Positions 1-5,604 of a stretch of DNA of 13,865 nt are shown in pieces; within the stretch, counting starts at the first letter, position 1; each line of letters opens with the position of its first letter. The notes under the pieces are model-generated. The model was not told the origin of the DNA and searched no databases. It saw only the letters and a list, made by a program, of their open reading frames with translations. The translations under genes and the position numbers were made by a program. This DNA is from Lachnospiraceae bacterium UBA1759. Lineage in GTDB: Bacteria > Bacillota > Clostridia > Lachnospirales > Lachnospiraceae. The stretch covers positions 1-13,865 of the forward strand of contig DCHF01000024.1 in NCBI GenBank assembly GCA_002315555.1, in the 5' to 3' direction.

Positions 1-209
1 ATATTCTCCTGCAGATACGGGAACTGACCTCTCACGACACCGGCTATTACATTACTAATGCGATAGTTGTAACCGAGTTCCTCGTGCTGATACCACGGGG
101 CATCCTCACGACTTTGAGTAGACCATTTTCTCGCCTTATTTGCGGCGTGAAGATCATCCGTTAAAAGCATGCCTCCAGAGGATCCAGTGATGATTTTGTT
201 ACCGTTGAA
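1..209 (-). pseudogene. DegT/DnrJ/EryC1-type PLP aminotransferase, 5'-truncated fragment running off the window edge
   Basis: Reading the minus strand from about 209 down to 1 gives an open frame that starts FNGNKIITGSSGGML and continues with KARKWSTQSREDAPWYQHEE and LGYNYRISNVIAGVVRGQF. The FNGNKIIT lysine is the Schiff-base lysine of the DegT/DnrJ/EryC1/StrS aminotransferase fold, and the later blocks are hallmarks of the sugar-nucleotide aminotransferases of this family (the type that aminates UDP-4-keto sugars for surface glycans). Upstream of FNGNK the frame stays open for about 20 codons but no longer resembles the family, and it then meets a TAA without any start codon. The N-terminal half is therefore missing from this place, and the usual FS before FNGNK is lost. 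The 3' part continues beyond position 1, so I cannot say whether the C-terminus is intact. Family assignment is firm. That it is a dead remnant at a rearrangement junction is inference. Confidence 0.8.
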
Positions 210-526
210 CCGCCCGTGACTACGGAGGAAAGGCGCGGCATATTGTGGTCTGGCTTTCGGCAGACTACAAGGCAGGTTATGGGACGGAACTTATTCCCCA
301 CTTTTTCATATGACCACGGGAGAAGGCTTGTAACCGAGCGCGAAAAAAAGAAATAAAAAAACAGCACGCATTTTTCTGCGTACTGCCTATCGGTTACAGC
401 TTTGGTTACAGGTGAACCAACGGAAAAACGATTGTGACTACGATGGAAAGCTCTATCTCCGCAAGCGAGGCGTCGTTCTGCTTATTATCCGTTTAAAAAG
501 TTTACAATTCCCACCTCCATATTCTG
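210..526. other. Gene-free stretch between aminotransferase remnant and Phd-PIN locus
   Basis: No convincing gene is present. The one sizeable minus-strand frame here (161-367) has no family resemblance and overlaps the aminotransferase fragment in another frame. The stretch holds a minus-strand terminator (351-383). The 8-mer TGTAACCG (329-336) recurs inverted as CGGTTACA (391-398), so the two flank that hairpin. An 11-bp word, TTGTAACCGAG (328-338), also occurs inside the aminotransferase fragment at 67-77. The rest shows nothing I can interpret. Confidence 0.5.
351..383 (-). terminator. Rho-independent terminator, minus strand
   Basis: On the minus strand GTACGCA (383-377) pairs with TGCGTGC (370-364) around a loop of six bases. 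Seven T residues follow, then A and three more T. The one imperfect pair is a U-G wobble on the minus strand but a C-A clash on the plus strand, so the signal reads on minus. No intact minus-strand gene lies just upstream, so it probably belonged to a lost gene or marks an old junction. Confidence 0.6.
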
Positions 527-563
527 TTGATATTTTGGACTCATTCGTGTATACTATAGATAC
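527..563 (+). promoter_or_regulatory. Promoter of the Phd-PIN operon with possible overlapping operator
   Basis: TTGATA (527-532) and TATACT (550-555) are separated by 17 bases, a near-ideal sigma-A promoter, about 30 bases before the antitoxin start. The inverted arms GTAT (549-552) and ATAC (560-563) overlap the -10 and could be the operator used by the Phd-type antitoxin for autorepression. The promoter is seen; the operator is inference. Confidence 0.7.
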
Positions 564-585
564 CACACAGTAAGGAGGTAGCTTT

Positions 586-861
586 ATGAATTTCTACTCT
601 GTACGCGACTTAAGGACCGAATCCAAAAACGTCTGGGAAAACCTATCCGCAGGCGGAGAGGTCGTTATCACCAATAACGGTAAACCATCCGCTCTCATGA
701 TTGACATTCCGGAAGGCGGCTTTGACGAAATTGTCCAGGCTGTCAGGCAGGCAAGAGCTATGATCGCCTTTAATAACATGCGTAGGAAGGCGGCCATGAG
801 CGGTTTCATGAGTGATGAAGAGATTGAGGCTGAAATCAACGCCGCACGAAACGAGGAGTGA
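586..861 (+). CDS. Type II antitoxin, Phd/YefM family
   Basis: This 91-residue protein has the Phd/YefM fold. It starts MNFYSVRDLRTESKNVWENL, and its core VVITNNGKPSALMIDIPE (about residues 26-43) is the beta-strand block that forms the DNA-binding dimer. The charged, helical C-terminal half (about 50-91, ending EEIEAEINAARNEE) is where Phd-type antitoxins wrap the toxin. Its role would be to neutralise the PIN nuclease encoded next and to repress their shared promoter. The start is set by AAGGAGGT about eight bases upstream. The stop codon is followed after three bases by the ATG of the toxin, so the two are co-translated. Length and order (antitoxin first) are typical. Family is clear; binding to this toxin is inferred from adjacency. 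Confidence 0.88.
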   Translation: MNFYSVRDLRTESKNVWENLSAGGEVVITNNGKPSALMIDIPEGGFDEIVQAVRQARAMIAFNNMRRKAAMSGFMSDEEIEAEINAARNEE

Positions 862-864
862 ACC

Positions 865-1257
865 ATGAATATTGTATTGGATACAAATGTTCTGGTCTCG
901 GCTCTTTGGTCTTCCAACAGCAAACCGGGAGCAATCGTAAACGCTGTCATTGCCCGTCGCTTTACGGCATGTTACGACTATCGCATTCTTGAAGAATACA
1001 CCAAGGTTCTGCACCGCCCCAAGTTCAAATTTAATGATTGGGAAATCAATTATCTTCTCGATCCTATCATCAAGAACGGAATATCCGTGATCCCGGAACC
1101 CCTCCCCCATATTCCCTTCACAGATGAAAGCGACAGAAAGTTTTTTGAGGTCGCCAAATTCTGCGATGCGTATGTGGTAACAGGCAACGTCAAGCATTAT
1201 CCGGAAGACAGCCGCATTATTACAGTCACTGACTTCTACGATAAATATCTTGGCTAA
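865..1257 (+). CDS. PIN-domain toxin (TIGR00305/COG1569 type)
   Basis: This 130-residue PIN-domain protein is a predicted Mg-dependent ribonuclease. The acidic residues of the active site can be seen: D6 in VLDTNV, E43/E44 in ILEEYTKVL, D90 in DESDRKFFEVA and D101 in CDAYVVTGN. The pattern TGN followed by KHYPEDSRIIT matches the 'putative toxin-antitoxin system toxin component, PIN family' group. Length is normal for the family and no key residue is missing. It begins three bases after the Phd-type antitoxin, so the pair is a standard TA operon. Its stop lies four bases from the stop of the convergent ATL-domain gene, with no terminator between them. The RNA target cannot be told from sequence. 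Confidence 0.88.
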   Translation: MNIVLDTNVLVSALWSSNSKPGAIVNAVIARRFTACYDYRILEEYTKVLHRPKFKFNDWEINYLLDPIIKNGISVIPEPLPHIPFTDESDRKFFEVAKFCDAYVVTGNVKHYPEDSRIITVTDFYDKYLG

Positions 1258-1261
1258 AACG

Positions 1262-2059
1262 TCAACCGCCAATGTTCTCCGTACTCTTAATCACGCTCAG
1301 TTTTTCAAAGCAAAACATATGCTCTTTATACTCGCAAACTCTATAGGAACCCTCCATGCTGCCACGCTGTACAACTTGAATTCCTTCCTGAATCAGACGC
1401 TGACGCTGCTCTTCATGTGTATCAATTCCATTTCCTAAAACACCTTGAGCACTGACAACACGCCAGTATGGAAGGCGTCTATCATAGGAATCTTTTTTGG
1501 GTAACGACGGAATCGAATCGGCCAAATCATCTCTCTGATACATTTTCCCCAGGAACGCTTTTATATCTTCCCAGCAGGTAATGTTTCCTTCCGGAACTTT
1601 TGTGATAAGCTGGACATACATGGCAGGCGGTATCGTCCTGCCATTCTCCAGCGGCAGCATCACAATCACGTTTTTATCCTTTGCTTGATCCGGAGCATCA
1701 TAATACATCAGACTCCTCACATAGCTCATTGTATCTTCCGTTTTCTTGAGTCCTGCTGCCAAGGCTTTGTCATCTTTATCGTTGGAACGCTCATGTGATT
1801 CCTGTAATTCACTTTCGATCCGTCGAATTCTTGCTTCGTTTTCTTCCAGCTGTGAAGACGCTGATACAATTCTATCCTCAAGTTCTTTTTTGAGTTCATT
1901 CAGCAGGTTTATCGTAAGGGTCAGTTCTGTTTGCTTTTGATAGAGATCTGGCAGTTCACTTCGAATTTCCGTTCTCCTTTGTTGCTTCTCGGCCTCTTTG
2001 CGAACCATCTCAGGGTTCGCAGGAATTACTTCAATTATCGGTTCATTCTTCGGTTTCAT
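1262..2059 (-). CDS. Coiled-coil protein with C-terminal alkyltransferase-like (ATL/MGMT-fold) DNA-binding domain
   Basis: The N-terminal half (about residues 20-115) is very rich in E, K, Q and R with regular hydrophobic spacing, and is a predicted coiled coil. From about residue 155 it resembles the DNA-binding domain of O6-methylguanine methyltransferases and ATL proteins: VPEGNITCWEDIKAFLG corresponds to the P-x-G-x-V-T-Y-G-x-I-A block, and LPYWRVVSAQG followed by EEQRQRLIQEGIQV corresponds to the P-C/W-H-R-V-V-x-x-x-G ... QRxxLExEGV block. The methyl-acceptor PCHR is PYWR, so both Cys and His are absent and alkyl transfer is not expected. The Tyr that flips the base is Trp. ATL proteins bind alkylated guanine and recruit repair. 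Start 2059 is chosen over the ATG at 2098 because GAGGG sits eight bases before it. It is the third gene after an RHH-RelE pair (43-base gap), probably co-transcribed. The fusion is unusual; its role is unknown. Confidence 0.7.
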   Translation of the reverse strand: MKPKNEPIIEVIPANPEMVRKEAEKQQRRTEIRSELPDLYQKQTELTLTINLLNELKKELEDRIVSASSQLEENEARIRRIESELQESHERSNDKDDKALAAGLKKTEDTMSYVRSLMYYDAPDQAKDKNVIVMLPLENGRTIPPAMYVQLITKVPEGNITCWEDIKAFLGKMYQRDDLADSIPSLPKKDSYDRRLPYWRVVSAQGVLGNGIDTHEEQRQRLIQEGIQVVQRGSMEGSYRVCEYKEHMFCFEKLSVIKSTENIGG

Positions 2060-2102
2060 ATTTTCATCCCTCAAAATATCCGCTTCATGACTTCTCATTT
2101 CT

Positions 2103-2411
2103 TTATTTCAGTCCGTCCATCTTTTTATAGATGTCACCACGAACACCGGCAAGTAGTGTCGTCACCACGATAATCCTGCCGTTCACCACCGTAAAAACAA
2201 TACGATGCTCTCCGATACGCATACGGAAATAGACACTCTTTTTCCCTTGGATTCTTTTTACGTCCACCGATTCAGGATGTTCCCCGATAAGCAGCTCATG
2301 CATATTTTCTTCGTATTTCTGCCGAACATCTTCATGTGTTTTCAGAAACTTGTCAGCGGCTTTCGTGTAGAGGATCTCATAGGAAGATGCTTCTTTCGGA
2401 TTGTTTCCCAT
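2103..2411 (-). CDS. Type II toxin, RelE/ParE superfamily
   Basis: This 102-residue protein has the RelE/ParE fold. It opens SYEILYTKAADKFLKTHEDV, the first strand and helix of the family. Then VKRIQGKKSVYFRMRIGEHR leads into IVFTVVNGRIIVVTTLLAGV and RGDIYKKM, matching the usual 'l.G....yR.RiGdyRv.y....g.i.v......R.diYk' pattern. Such toxins cut mRNA on the ribosome (RelE type) or poison gyrase (ParE type); the sequence does not decide which. The basic residues of the YFRMRIGEHR block are intact. It starts eleven bases after the stop of the RHH antitoxin and has GAGG about seven bases before its ATG. The ATL-domain gene follows 43 bases downstream on the same strand. Confidence 0.85.
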   Translation of the reverse strand: MGNNPKEASSYEILYTKAADKFLKTHEDVRQKYEENMHELLIGEHPESVDVKRIQGKKSVYFRMRIGEHRIVFTVVNGRIIVVTTLLAGVRGDIYKKMDGLK

Positions 2412-2422
2412 AACATGACCTC

Positions 2423-2695
2423 TTACTCTGCTGTAAATTTCCTGACCGTACTGATTTGAAGATCGTCATCCGTGAGACTGTTGATCTCATCCAGGATTTC
2501 TTCCGTCTCCTCTGTACTTGCGTTTTCCACATTGACCGTCAAGCGATAGAATGGATCCTGTTTCAGCTTATGAATGTATTCGCGCAAAGCCTCGCTGATG
2601 ACATCCGTAATTGTCATATTAAAAATCGACGCCACACTTTTTAGTTCATAGATACGGTCTTCATCAAGTTTGAAGTTCATTACTTTTAACGCCAT
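2423..2695 (-). CDS. Type II antitoxin, ribbon-helix-helix (RHH) family
   Basis: This 90-residue protein begins MALKVMNFKLDEDRIYELKS and continues VASIFNMTITDVISEALREY. This is a ribbon (residues 3-10) followed by two helices, the MetJ/Arc/RHH DNA-binding dimer fold. The C-terminal acidic tail (STEETEEILDEINSLTDDDL) would bind and block the RelE/ParE toxin encoded eleven bases downstream. A longer open frame extends upstream to 2935. I chose the ATG at 2695 because GGGAGGTG sits about seven bases before it, the RHH fold starts there, and a consensus promoter lies at 2724-2752, inside the longer frame. Expected roles are toxin neutralisation and autorepression at the direct repeats in the promoter. 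Family is firm; regulation is inferred. Confidence 0.87.
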   Translation of the reverse strand: MALKVMNFKLDEDRIYELKSVASIFNMTITDVISEALREYIHKLKQDPFYRLTVNVENASTEETEEILDEINSLTDDDLQISTVRKFTAE

Positions 2696-2723
2696 TGATT
2701 TCACCTCCCAAGCCTTCACCAAT

Positions 2724-2752
2724 AGTATATGCCGTAAAGGCGGTAAAGTCAA
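2724..2752 (-). promoter_or_regulatory. Promoter of the RHH-RelE-ATL unit with 9-bp direct repeats
   Basis: On the minus strand TTGACT (2752-2747) and TATACT (2729-2724) are 17 bases apart, a near-consensus sigma-A promoter about 20 bases before the ribosome site of the RHH gene. The spacer holds two adjacent 9-bp words on the plus strand, GCCGTAAAG (2731-2739) and GCGGTAAAG (2740-2748), which differ at one base. Tandem short direct repeats over a promoter are the usual operator type for RHH antitoxins. Confidence 0.75.
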
Positions 2753-2795
2753 GGCGCGTAGTAAATTTTTTTGAACTTTCCTATTCTTCATCCAC

Positions 2796-2940
2796 CGGCA
2801 CCATGCAGTATCACCCTTGCGCCATCTGTTTTCCTGTCCCCCACCGCGCCCTCTGGTGCGGTCTGTGACGCGTTCAACAACCTTTGTGGGAACACAACCC
2901 AACCCAATCCTACGCCACCCCAGAGGGGCTGCCACGCGGC
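2796..2940. other. GC-rich, hairpin-forming, apparently non-coding block
   Basis: This stretch is distinctly more GC-rich than its surroundings and folds into at least three close hairpins: ACCGCGCC-CTCT-GGTGCGGT (2843-2862, eight pairs with one G-U), TTGTG-GGAA-CACAA (2884-2897) and CCCC-AGA-GGGG (2918-2928). Three reading frames on two strands stay open through it, but none gives a recognisable protein. The translations are rich in W, G and R, as expected from GC-rich non-coding DNA. The G-U pair in the first hairpin would be a mismatch on the minus strand, which slightly favours a plus-strand RNA. It may be a structured RNA or a dispersed intergenic repeat. No promoter or terminator clearly belongs to it. 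Confidence 0.4.
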
Positions 2941-2969
2941 AATTATTCGCTTAGTTTTAATACAGCAAG

Positions 2970-2985
2970 TGCAGAGCACTCTGCA
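2970..2985 (-). terminator. Possible weak terminator hairpin after the orphan antitoxin-type gene
   Basis: TGCAGAG (2970-2976) and CTCTGCA (2979-2985) form a perfect 7-bp inverted repeat around two bases, five bases beyond the stop codon of the minus-strand gene at 2990-3439. There is no proper T run after it on the minus strand, so it may only stabilise the 3' end or be a protein-binding palindrome. Confidence 0.35.
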
Positions 2986-2989
2986 AGGT

Positions 2990-3439
2990 TCAGGACGTTG
3001 GGCTTTCTTTTCTCGGCTCACCCATACCCGAAACGCTCTCAGCGGTCATAGCCGAGATCTGTTCGATCATTCTTTGCTGTCGTTCGTAATACTCAATGCT
3101 CATGAGCACACAGTCATGCCTGCCATCCTTGCTGCGGATCAAGACGGGATTACCATAAACCTGCAAGAAATCGTCGTCCTCAATGTGCGCCACAAGCTCA
3201 TCCTCGGTTATCTCCGGCATGTTCAATTGGCGGCGGTCAGGTTTCCGAACTACCGGCGGTTCATCCAGGAGATGCCGATTCTCGCCATACCACGCTTTGA
3301 ACGCTTCCGGTTCCCGGATACACCATCTCATGAACTGATCGACCAACTCATCCAGCGTTATGCGCCTTTCCGAACAAAAACGGTAAAGTTCCGCCGCTTG
3401 GTCACACGGCATCTCAATTTGGATCGTAATATATGGCAC
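2990..3439 (-). CDS. Orphan antitoxin-type protein: N-terminal RHH-like and C-terminal Phd-like segments
   Basis: This 149-residue protein has no toxin beside it. The N-terminus, MPYITIQIEMPCDQAAELYR and following, with ITLDELVDQFMRWCIRE, looks like a strand plus two helices of the RHH type. The middle, EITEDELVAHIEDDDFLQVY, with GNPVLIRSKDGRHDCVLMS and IEYYERQQRMIEQI (about 77-130), resembles the Phd/YefM core, in which a strand pair is followed by a Y-E-x-Y-E-R helix. It starts with GTG: GGAGGT lies six bases upstream and no better ATG exists. A possible promoter, TAGACA-16-TAGTAT, lies in the 50 bases after the degenerate ATPase gene, so it may be transcribed alone or by read-through. It could be a transcription regulator or an antitoxin whose toxin was lost. 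The two-domain reading is by eye and moderately sure. Confidence 0.6.
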   Translation of the reverse strand: MPYITIQIEMPCDQAAELYRFCSERRITLDELVDQFMRWCIREPEAFKAWYGENRHLLDEPPVVRKPDRRQLNMPEITEDELVAHIEDDDFLQVYGNPVLIRSKDGRHDCVLMSIEYYERQQRMIEQISAMTAESVSGMGEPRKESPTS

Positions 3440-3489
3440 GTTTGTACCTCCAATACTCAGTTAGATACTATGTTCAGATGCATATGTGT

Positions 3490-4689
3490 CTATCGACGAA
3501 CGTTCATAGCGCAAGCATTCCATCGTGCATTCGAAACAATAGTATAAGCTCCATTTTCCAAGAACTCTTTTCGAGTATCAGCAAAACCAGTCTCCAGTAT
3601 CAATCTCAATTCGTCATCGAACCTGAATATGATTGGATCATAGCAACTACCCCGAAAATTGTTTTTGACAGTTCTAAAGAATAGAAATCCCGTTTTGAGT
3701 TCACCCGTTTCGATAATGTTCCGCAACGATGACATACAGTAATAATCGTTTGTACTCACATAGGGTATACGGCTTATCTCATCTATGACGATAATCGCAC
3801 AATTCGTCTTTTTAGCCGTATAATACAGTCTCTTGTAATACCGTTCCAAACGATCAGCATCAACGGCATTACCTTCTATTGCGTTTTCAAAACTTATTCC
3901 TTTTCTATCAATGATCAATAAACCCAGTTTTCCCTTTACGATAGTTGTTTCCATATCGCAGTTTTCAAGATGATCGATCCACACGATGCGTTGACTGTTC
4001 CCATGATTGGCTTCAAAAAAAGTGTTCGCTTCTCTCGGACAACAGCGTTCTGTCATGATTCCCACATGAACAGGTTCCATTGGAGTGGTATCGAATATCT
4101 GGCCGTTCCAAAATGTTGGCAGCTTTATTCCGGACGATAAAAGACCAGAAATAGCAGACAAGAGATTTAAAGCTATTTGCGGTTGCCTGCTCCGAATCAT
4201 GGTCAGTCTGCCAATGGGTATAAATGGCTTCCAAAACCAGTCAATTGTCACAATCTTTATGTCTTTCCCTGATCTTATCTCCACGTCTTGAGGCTTTATT
4301 CCGCCATAGATCAATGCAGGCAGATCAGCATCAAAGCTGTCCTCTTGAGCCACATACACATCACTGGGTTCCCATTTCCAGAGGCGATGAAAATCATCAA
4401 AAAGAGTTTGACAACTGATGTAATAAAAGATGCCATCAAAATCCGTATTCTTATCAACATGGATGGCATCATCATTGTTTTGCTTGCTCGCCATGAGCAT
4501 TATATTCTTCTTTTCAGCATCCATTTGAACCCGTACCCATTCAGGTCTTCTGAGCTTCTCGAAGCATTGTTCTGATACTTTAAGCTGTTTTCTCCAATTA
4601 TCAAAGATAATAATTGTATTGAAATCATTGTTTGTCGTCATGATTACACAGTTTTCTTCTTTCTTATAGCATAAAGCGTTCATGTTCAT
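3490..4689 (-). CDS. Degenerate RecA/RepA-like ATPase with N-terminal shared domain
   Basis: The 399-residue protein has two parts. Residues about 22-135 match the shared domain of this operon (QCFEKLRRPEWVRVQMDAEK, later FDDFHRLWKWEPSDVYV). From about 146 it parallels the ATPase at 9279-10262: WFWKPFIPIGRLTMIRS aligns with WIWYPYIASGKITLLQG, LLIID (257-261) with the Walker B strand LVVID, AIIVIDEISR with VILIGHLNKR, and FRTVKNNFRG with VRQIKNSLAP. The Walker A is gone: where the partner has GDPGEGKS this one has RSRQPQIA, so nucleotide hydrolysis is unlikely. The C-terminal winged helix of the partner is also absent. It is the last gene of the operon, 58 bases after the small recombinase, and looks more AT-rich than the large recombinase gene. 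It may be a structural or regulatory subunit. The start is uncertain; an ATG at 4641 is also possible. Confidence 0.65.
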   Translation of the reverse strand: MNMNALCYKKEENCVIMTTNNDFNTIIIFDNWRKQLKVSEQCFEKLRRPEWVRVQMDAEKKNIMLMASKQNNDDAIHVDKNTDFDGIFYYISCQTLFDDFHRLWKWEPSDVYVAQEDSFDADLPALIYGGIKPQDVEIRSGKDIKIVTIDWFWKPFIPIGRLTMIRSRQPQIALNLLSAISGLLSSGIKLPTFWNGQIFDTTPMEPVHVGIMTERCCPREANTFFEANHGNSQRIVWIDHLENCDMETTIVKGKLGLLIIDRKGISFENAIEGNAVDADRLERYYKRLYYTAKKTNCAIIVIDEISRIPYVSTNDYYCMSSLRNIIETGELKTGFLFFRTVKNNFRGSCYDPIIFRFDDELRLILETGFADTRKEFLENGAYTIVSNARWNACAMNVRR

Positions 4690-4747
4690 CTCTGAAAATC
4701 GTTATCAAAGCTTAGAAAGCCCATCAATACTATCGCCAGCACATCTA

Positions 4748-5143
4748 TTATCTGTTAAGAAGGATATCCTCATTTCCCCCTGTTTGAACCTGTTCGTTTT
4801 CAAACAGAATGGCTACCGGAGGATTTAGGTTCTGAAGTGTTTCTATTACGGATATGGCATCATTGAATTCCCTTGTTAGATATGAAATCGACTTCACAAG
4901 AACCACATCAACCTTTCCGGCTTTGCAATCACTAATGAGAGCTGACAAACCCGGCAGATTCTTTTCGTTTTTGTTTTTGCAATCTTCATCCCAATATAGT
5001 GTACCAAATTTCCAACCCAGATGCTGTTTGGCATAGTCATCATACCTAAAACAAGTAAGCGCAAAGGTGTTATCCTGTGTAAGCTCCCGCGCAGATAATC
5101 GGACATATGCTGCCGCCCTCACAACTTGTTTTTCACTTTCCAT
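4748..5143 (-). CDS. Serine recombinase catalytic-domain-only protein, probably impaired
   Basis: This 131-residue protein is a resolvase/invertase catalytic domain without any DNA-binding part. AAYVRLSARE carries the R15 and S17 pair of the serine nucleophile motif. VDVVLVKSISYLTREFNDAI is the helix that normally reads S-R-L-S-R, but the first catalytic arginine is Tyr (Y88), while R91 is kept. ILFENEQVQT closes the domain. Loss of that arginine should cripple strand cleavage, so it may serve as an inactive partner or control subunit of the large recombinase. The start 5143 is preferred over 5176 because AAGGAAG lies about ten bases upstream. It overlaps the end of the shared-domain gene at 5133-5561 by eleven bases, so the two are translationally coupled. 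Decay towards a pseudogene is the alternative. Confidence 0.75.
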   Translation of the reverse strand: MESEKQVVRAAAYVRLSARELTQDNTFALTCFRYDDYAKQHLGWKFGTLYWDEDCKNKNEKNLPGLSALISDCKAGKVDVVLVKSISYLTREFNDAISVIETLQNLNPPVAILFENEQVQTGGNEDILLNR

Positions 5144-5561
5144 ATACCATTTCTTCCTTTCGCATCGTAGAAGCATTTTTCATCAGTCTGCCCTCGTGAA
5201 TCTCATATGCGCTGGACAGGTCGAAACGAACAAGCTTATCTTCCGGTCGCAGCTTACCGGCAATTCGGTAACTGATTCCCGGATTCCATCCGCACACGGA
5301 ATAGACCGTTCTGACCAAATTGATGTTTTTTACCGTAACGCCTTCTTTCGGCGCGCGAATCCGCAAAAGCCTTGATCCTTCATCATTTTTCTCGCAGACT
5401 CTGACGTCAAACAAACCCAAGTCAGAACAAAAGCGGAAGCAAAAATACTGTGGATACTCCAGCAATGTCAGTGTCCTCAGAAAAACAGAGATTCGTCCGG
5501 TCGAAAGGGCAAATGTAATGCCGGGATTTGATGTATCCCACGTCTCATACCGCGCTTTCAC
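5133..5561 (-). CDS. Shared-domain protein 3 (single-domain paralogue)
   Basis: No database family name comes to mind. The 142-residue protein is almost entirely the domain also found in its neighbours: ISVFLRTLTLLEYPQYFCFR (about 24-43), then VRTVYSVCGWNPGISYRIAG (about 83-102), then LVRFDLSSAYEI (110-121). The recurring elements are an F..l..l..p.y. strand region, an iY..mgW helix, a Y.yRi.G strand and a final hydrophobic F-D/E-L strand. It starts with GTG, with GGAG nine bases upstream, 43 bases after the large recombinase gene, and overlaps the next gene by eleven bases. A role as a partner of the recombinases is inferred from the shared domain and operon position. Confidence 0.68.
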   Translation of the reverse strand: MKARYETWDTSNPGITFALSTGRISVFLRTLTLLEYPQYFCFRFCSDLGLFDVRVCEKNDEGSRLLRIRAPKEGVTVKNINLVRTVYSVCGWNPGISYRIAGKLRPEDKLVRFDLSSAYEIHEGRLMKNASTMRKEEMVYGK

Positions 5562-5604
5562 TCAAACCATCTCCATTATCCGCTTTTCTGTCGGAGTCCT
5601 TGCT

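Noticed and set aside
161..367. Minus-strand 68-residue open frame
   Set aside because: It overlaps the better supported aminotransferase frame, lacks a ribosome site and resembles no family.
216..450. GTGACTACG repeated at 216-224 and 434-442 with similar following bases
   Set aside because: Nine exact bases plus a partial match is too short to claim an attachment site or duplication without another genome to compare.
594..1272. Minus-strand frames of 118 and 209 residues
   Set aside because: They are mirror frames of the Phd-PIN pair, whose protein families are clear.
2696..2935. N-terminal extension of the RHH antitoxin to 170 residues
   Set aside because: The extension is low-complexity W/G/R-rich sequence from the GC-rich block, while a ribosome site and a promoter support the start at 2695.
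2771..3547. Plus-strand frame of 258 residues
   Set aside because: It runs through the GC-rich block and antisense to the orphan antitoxin-type gene; no family, and no convincing ribosome site.
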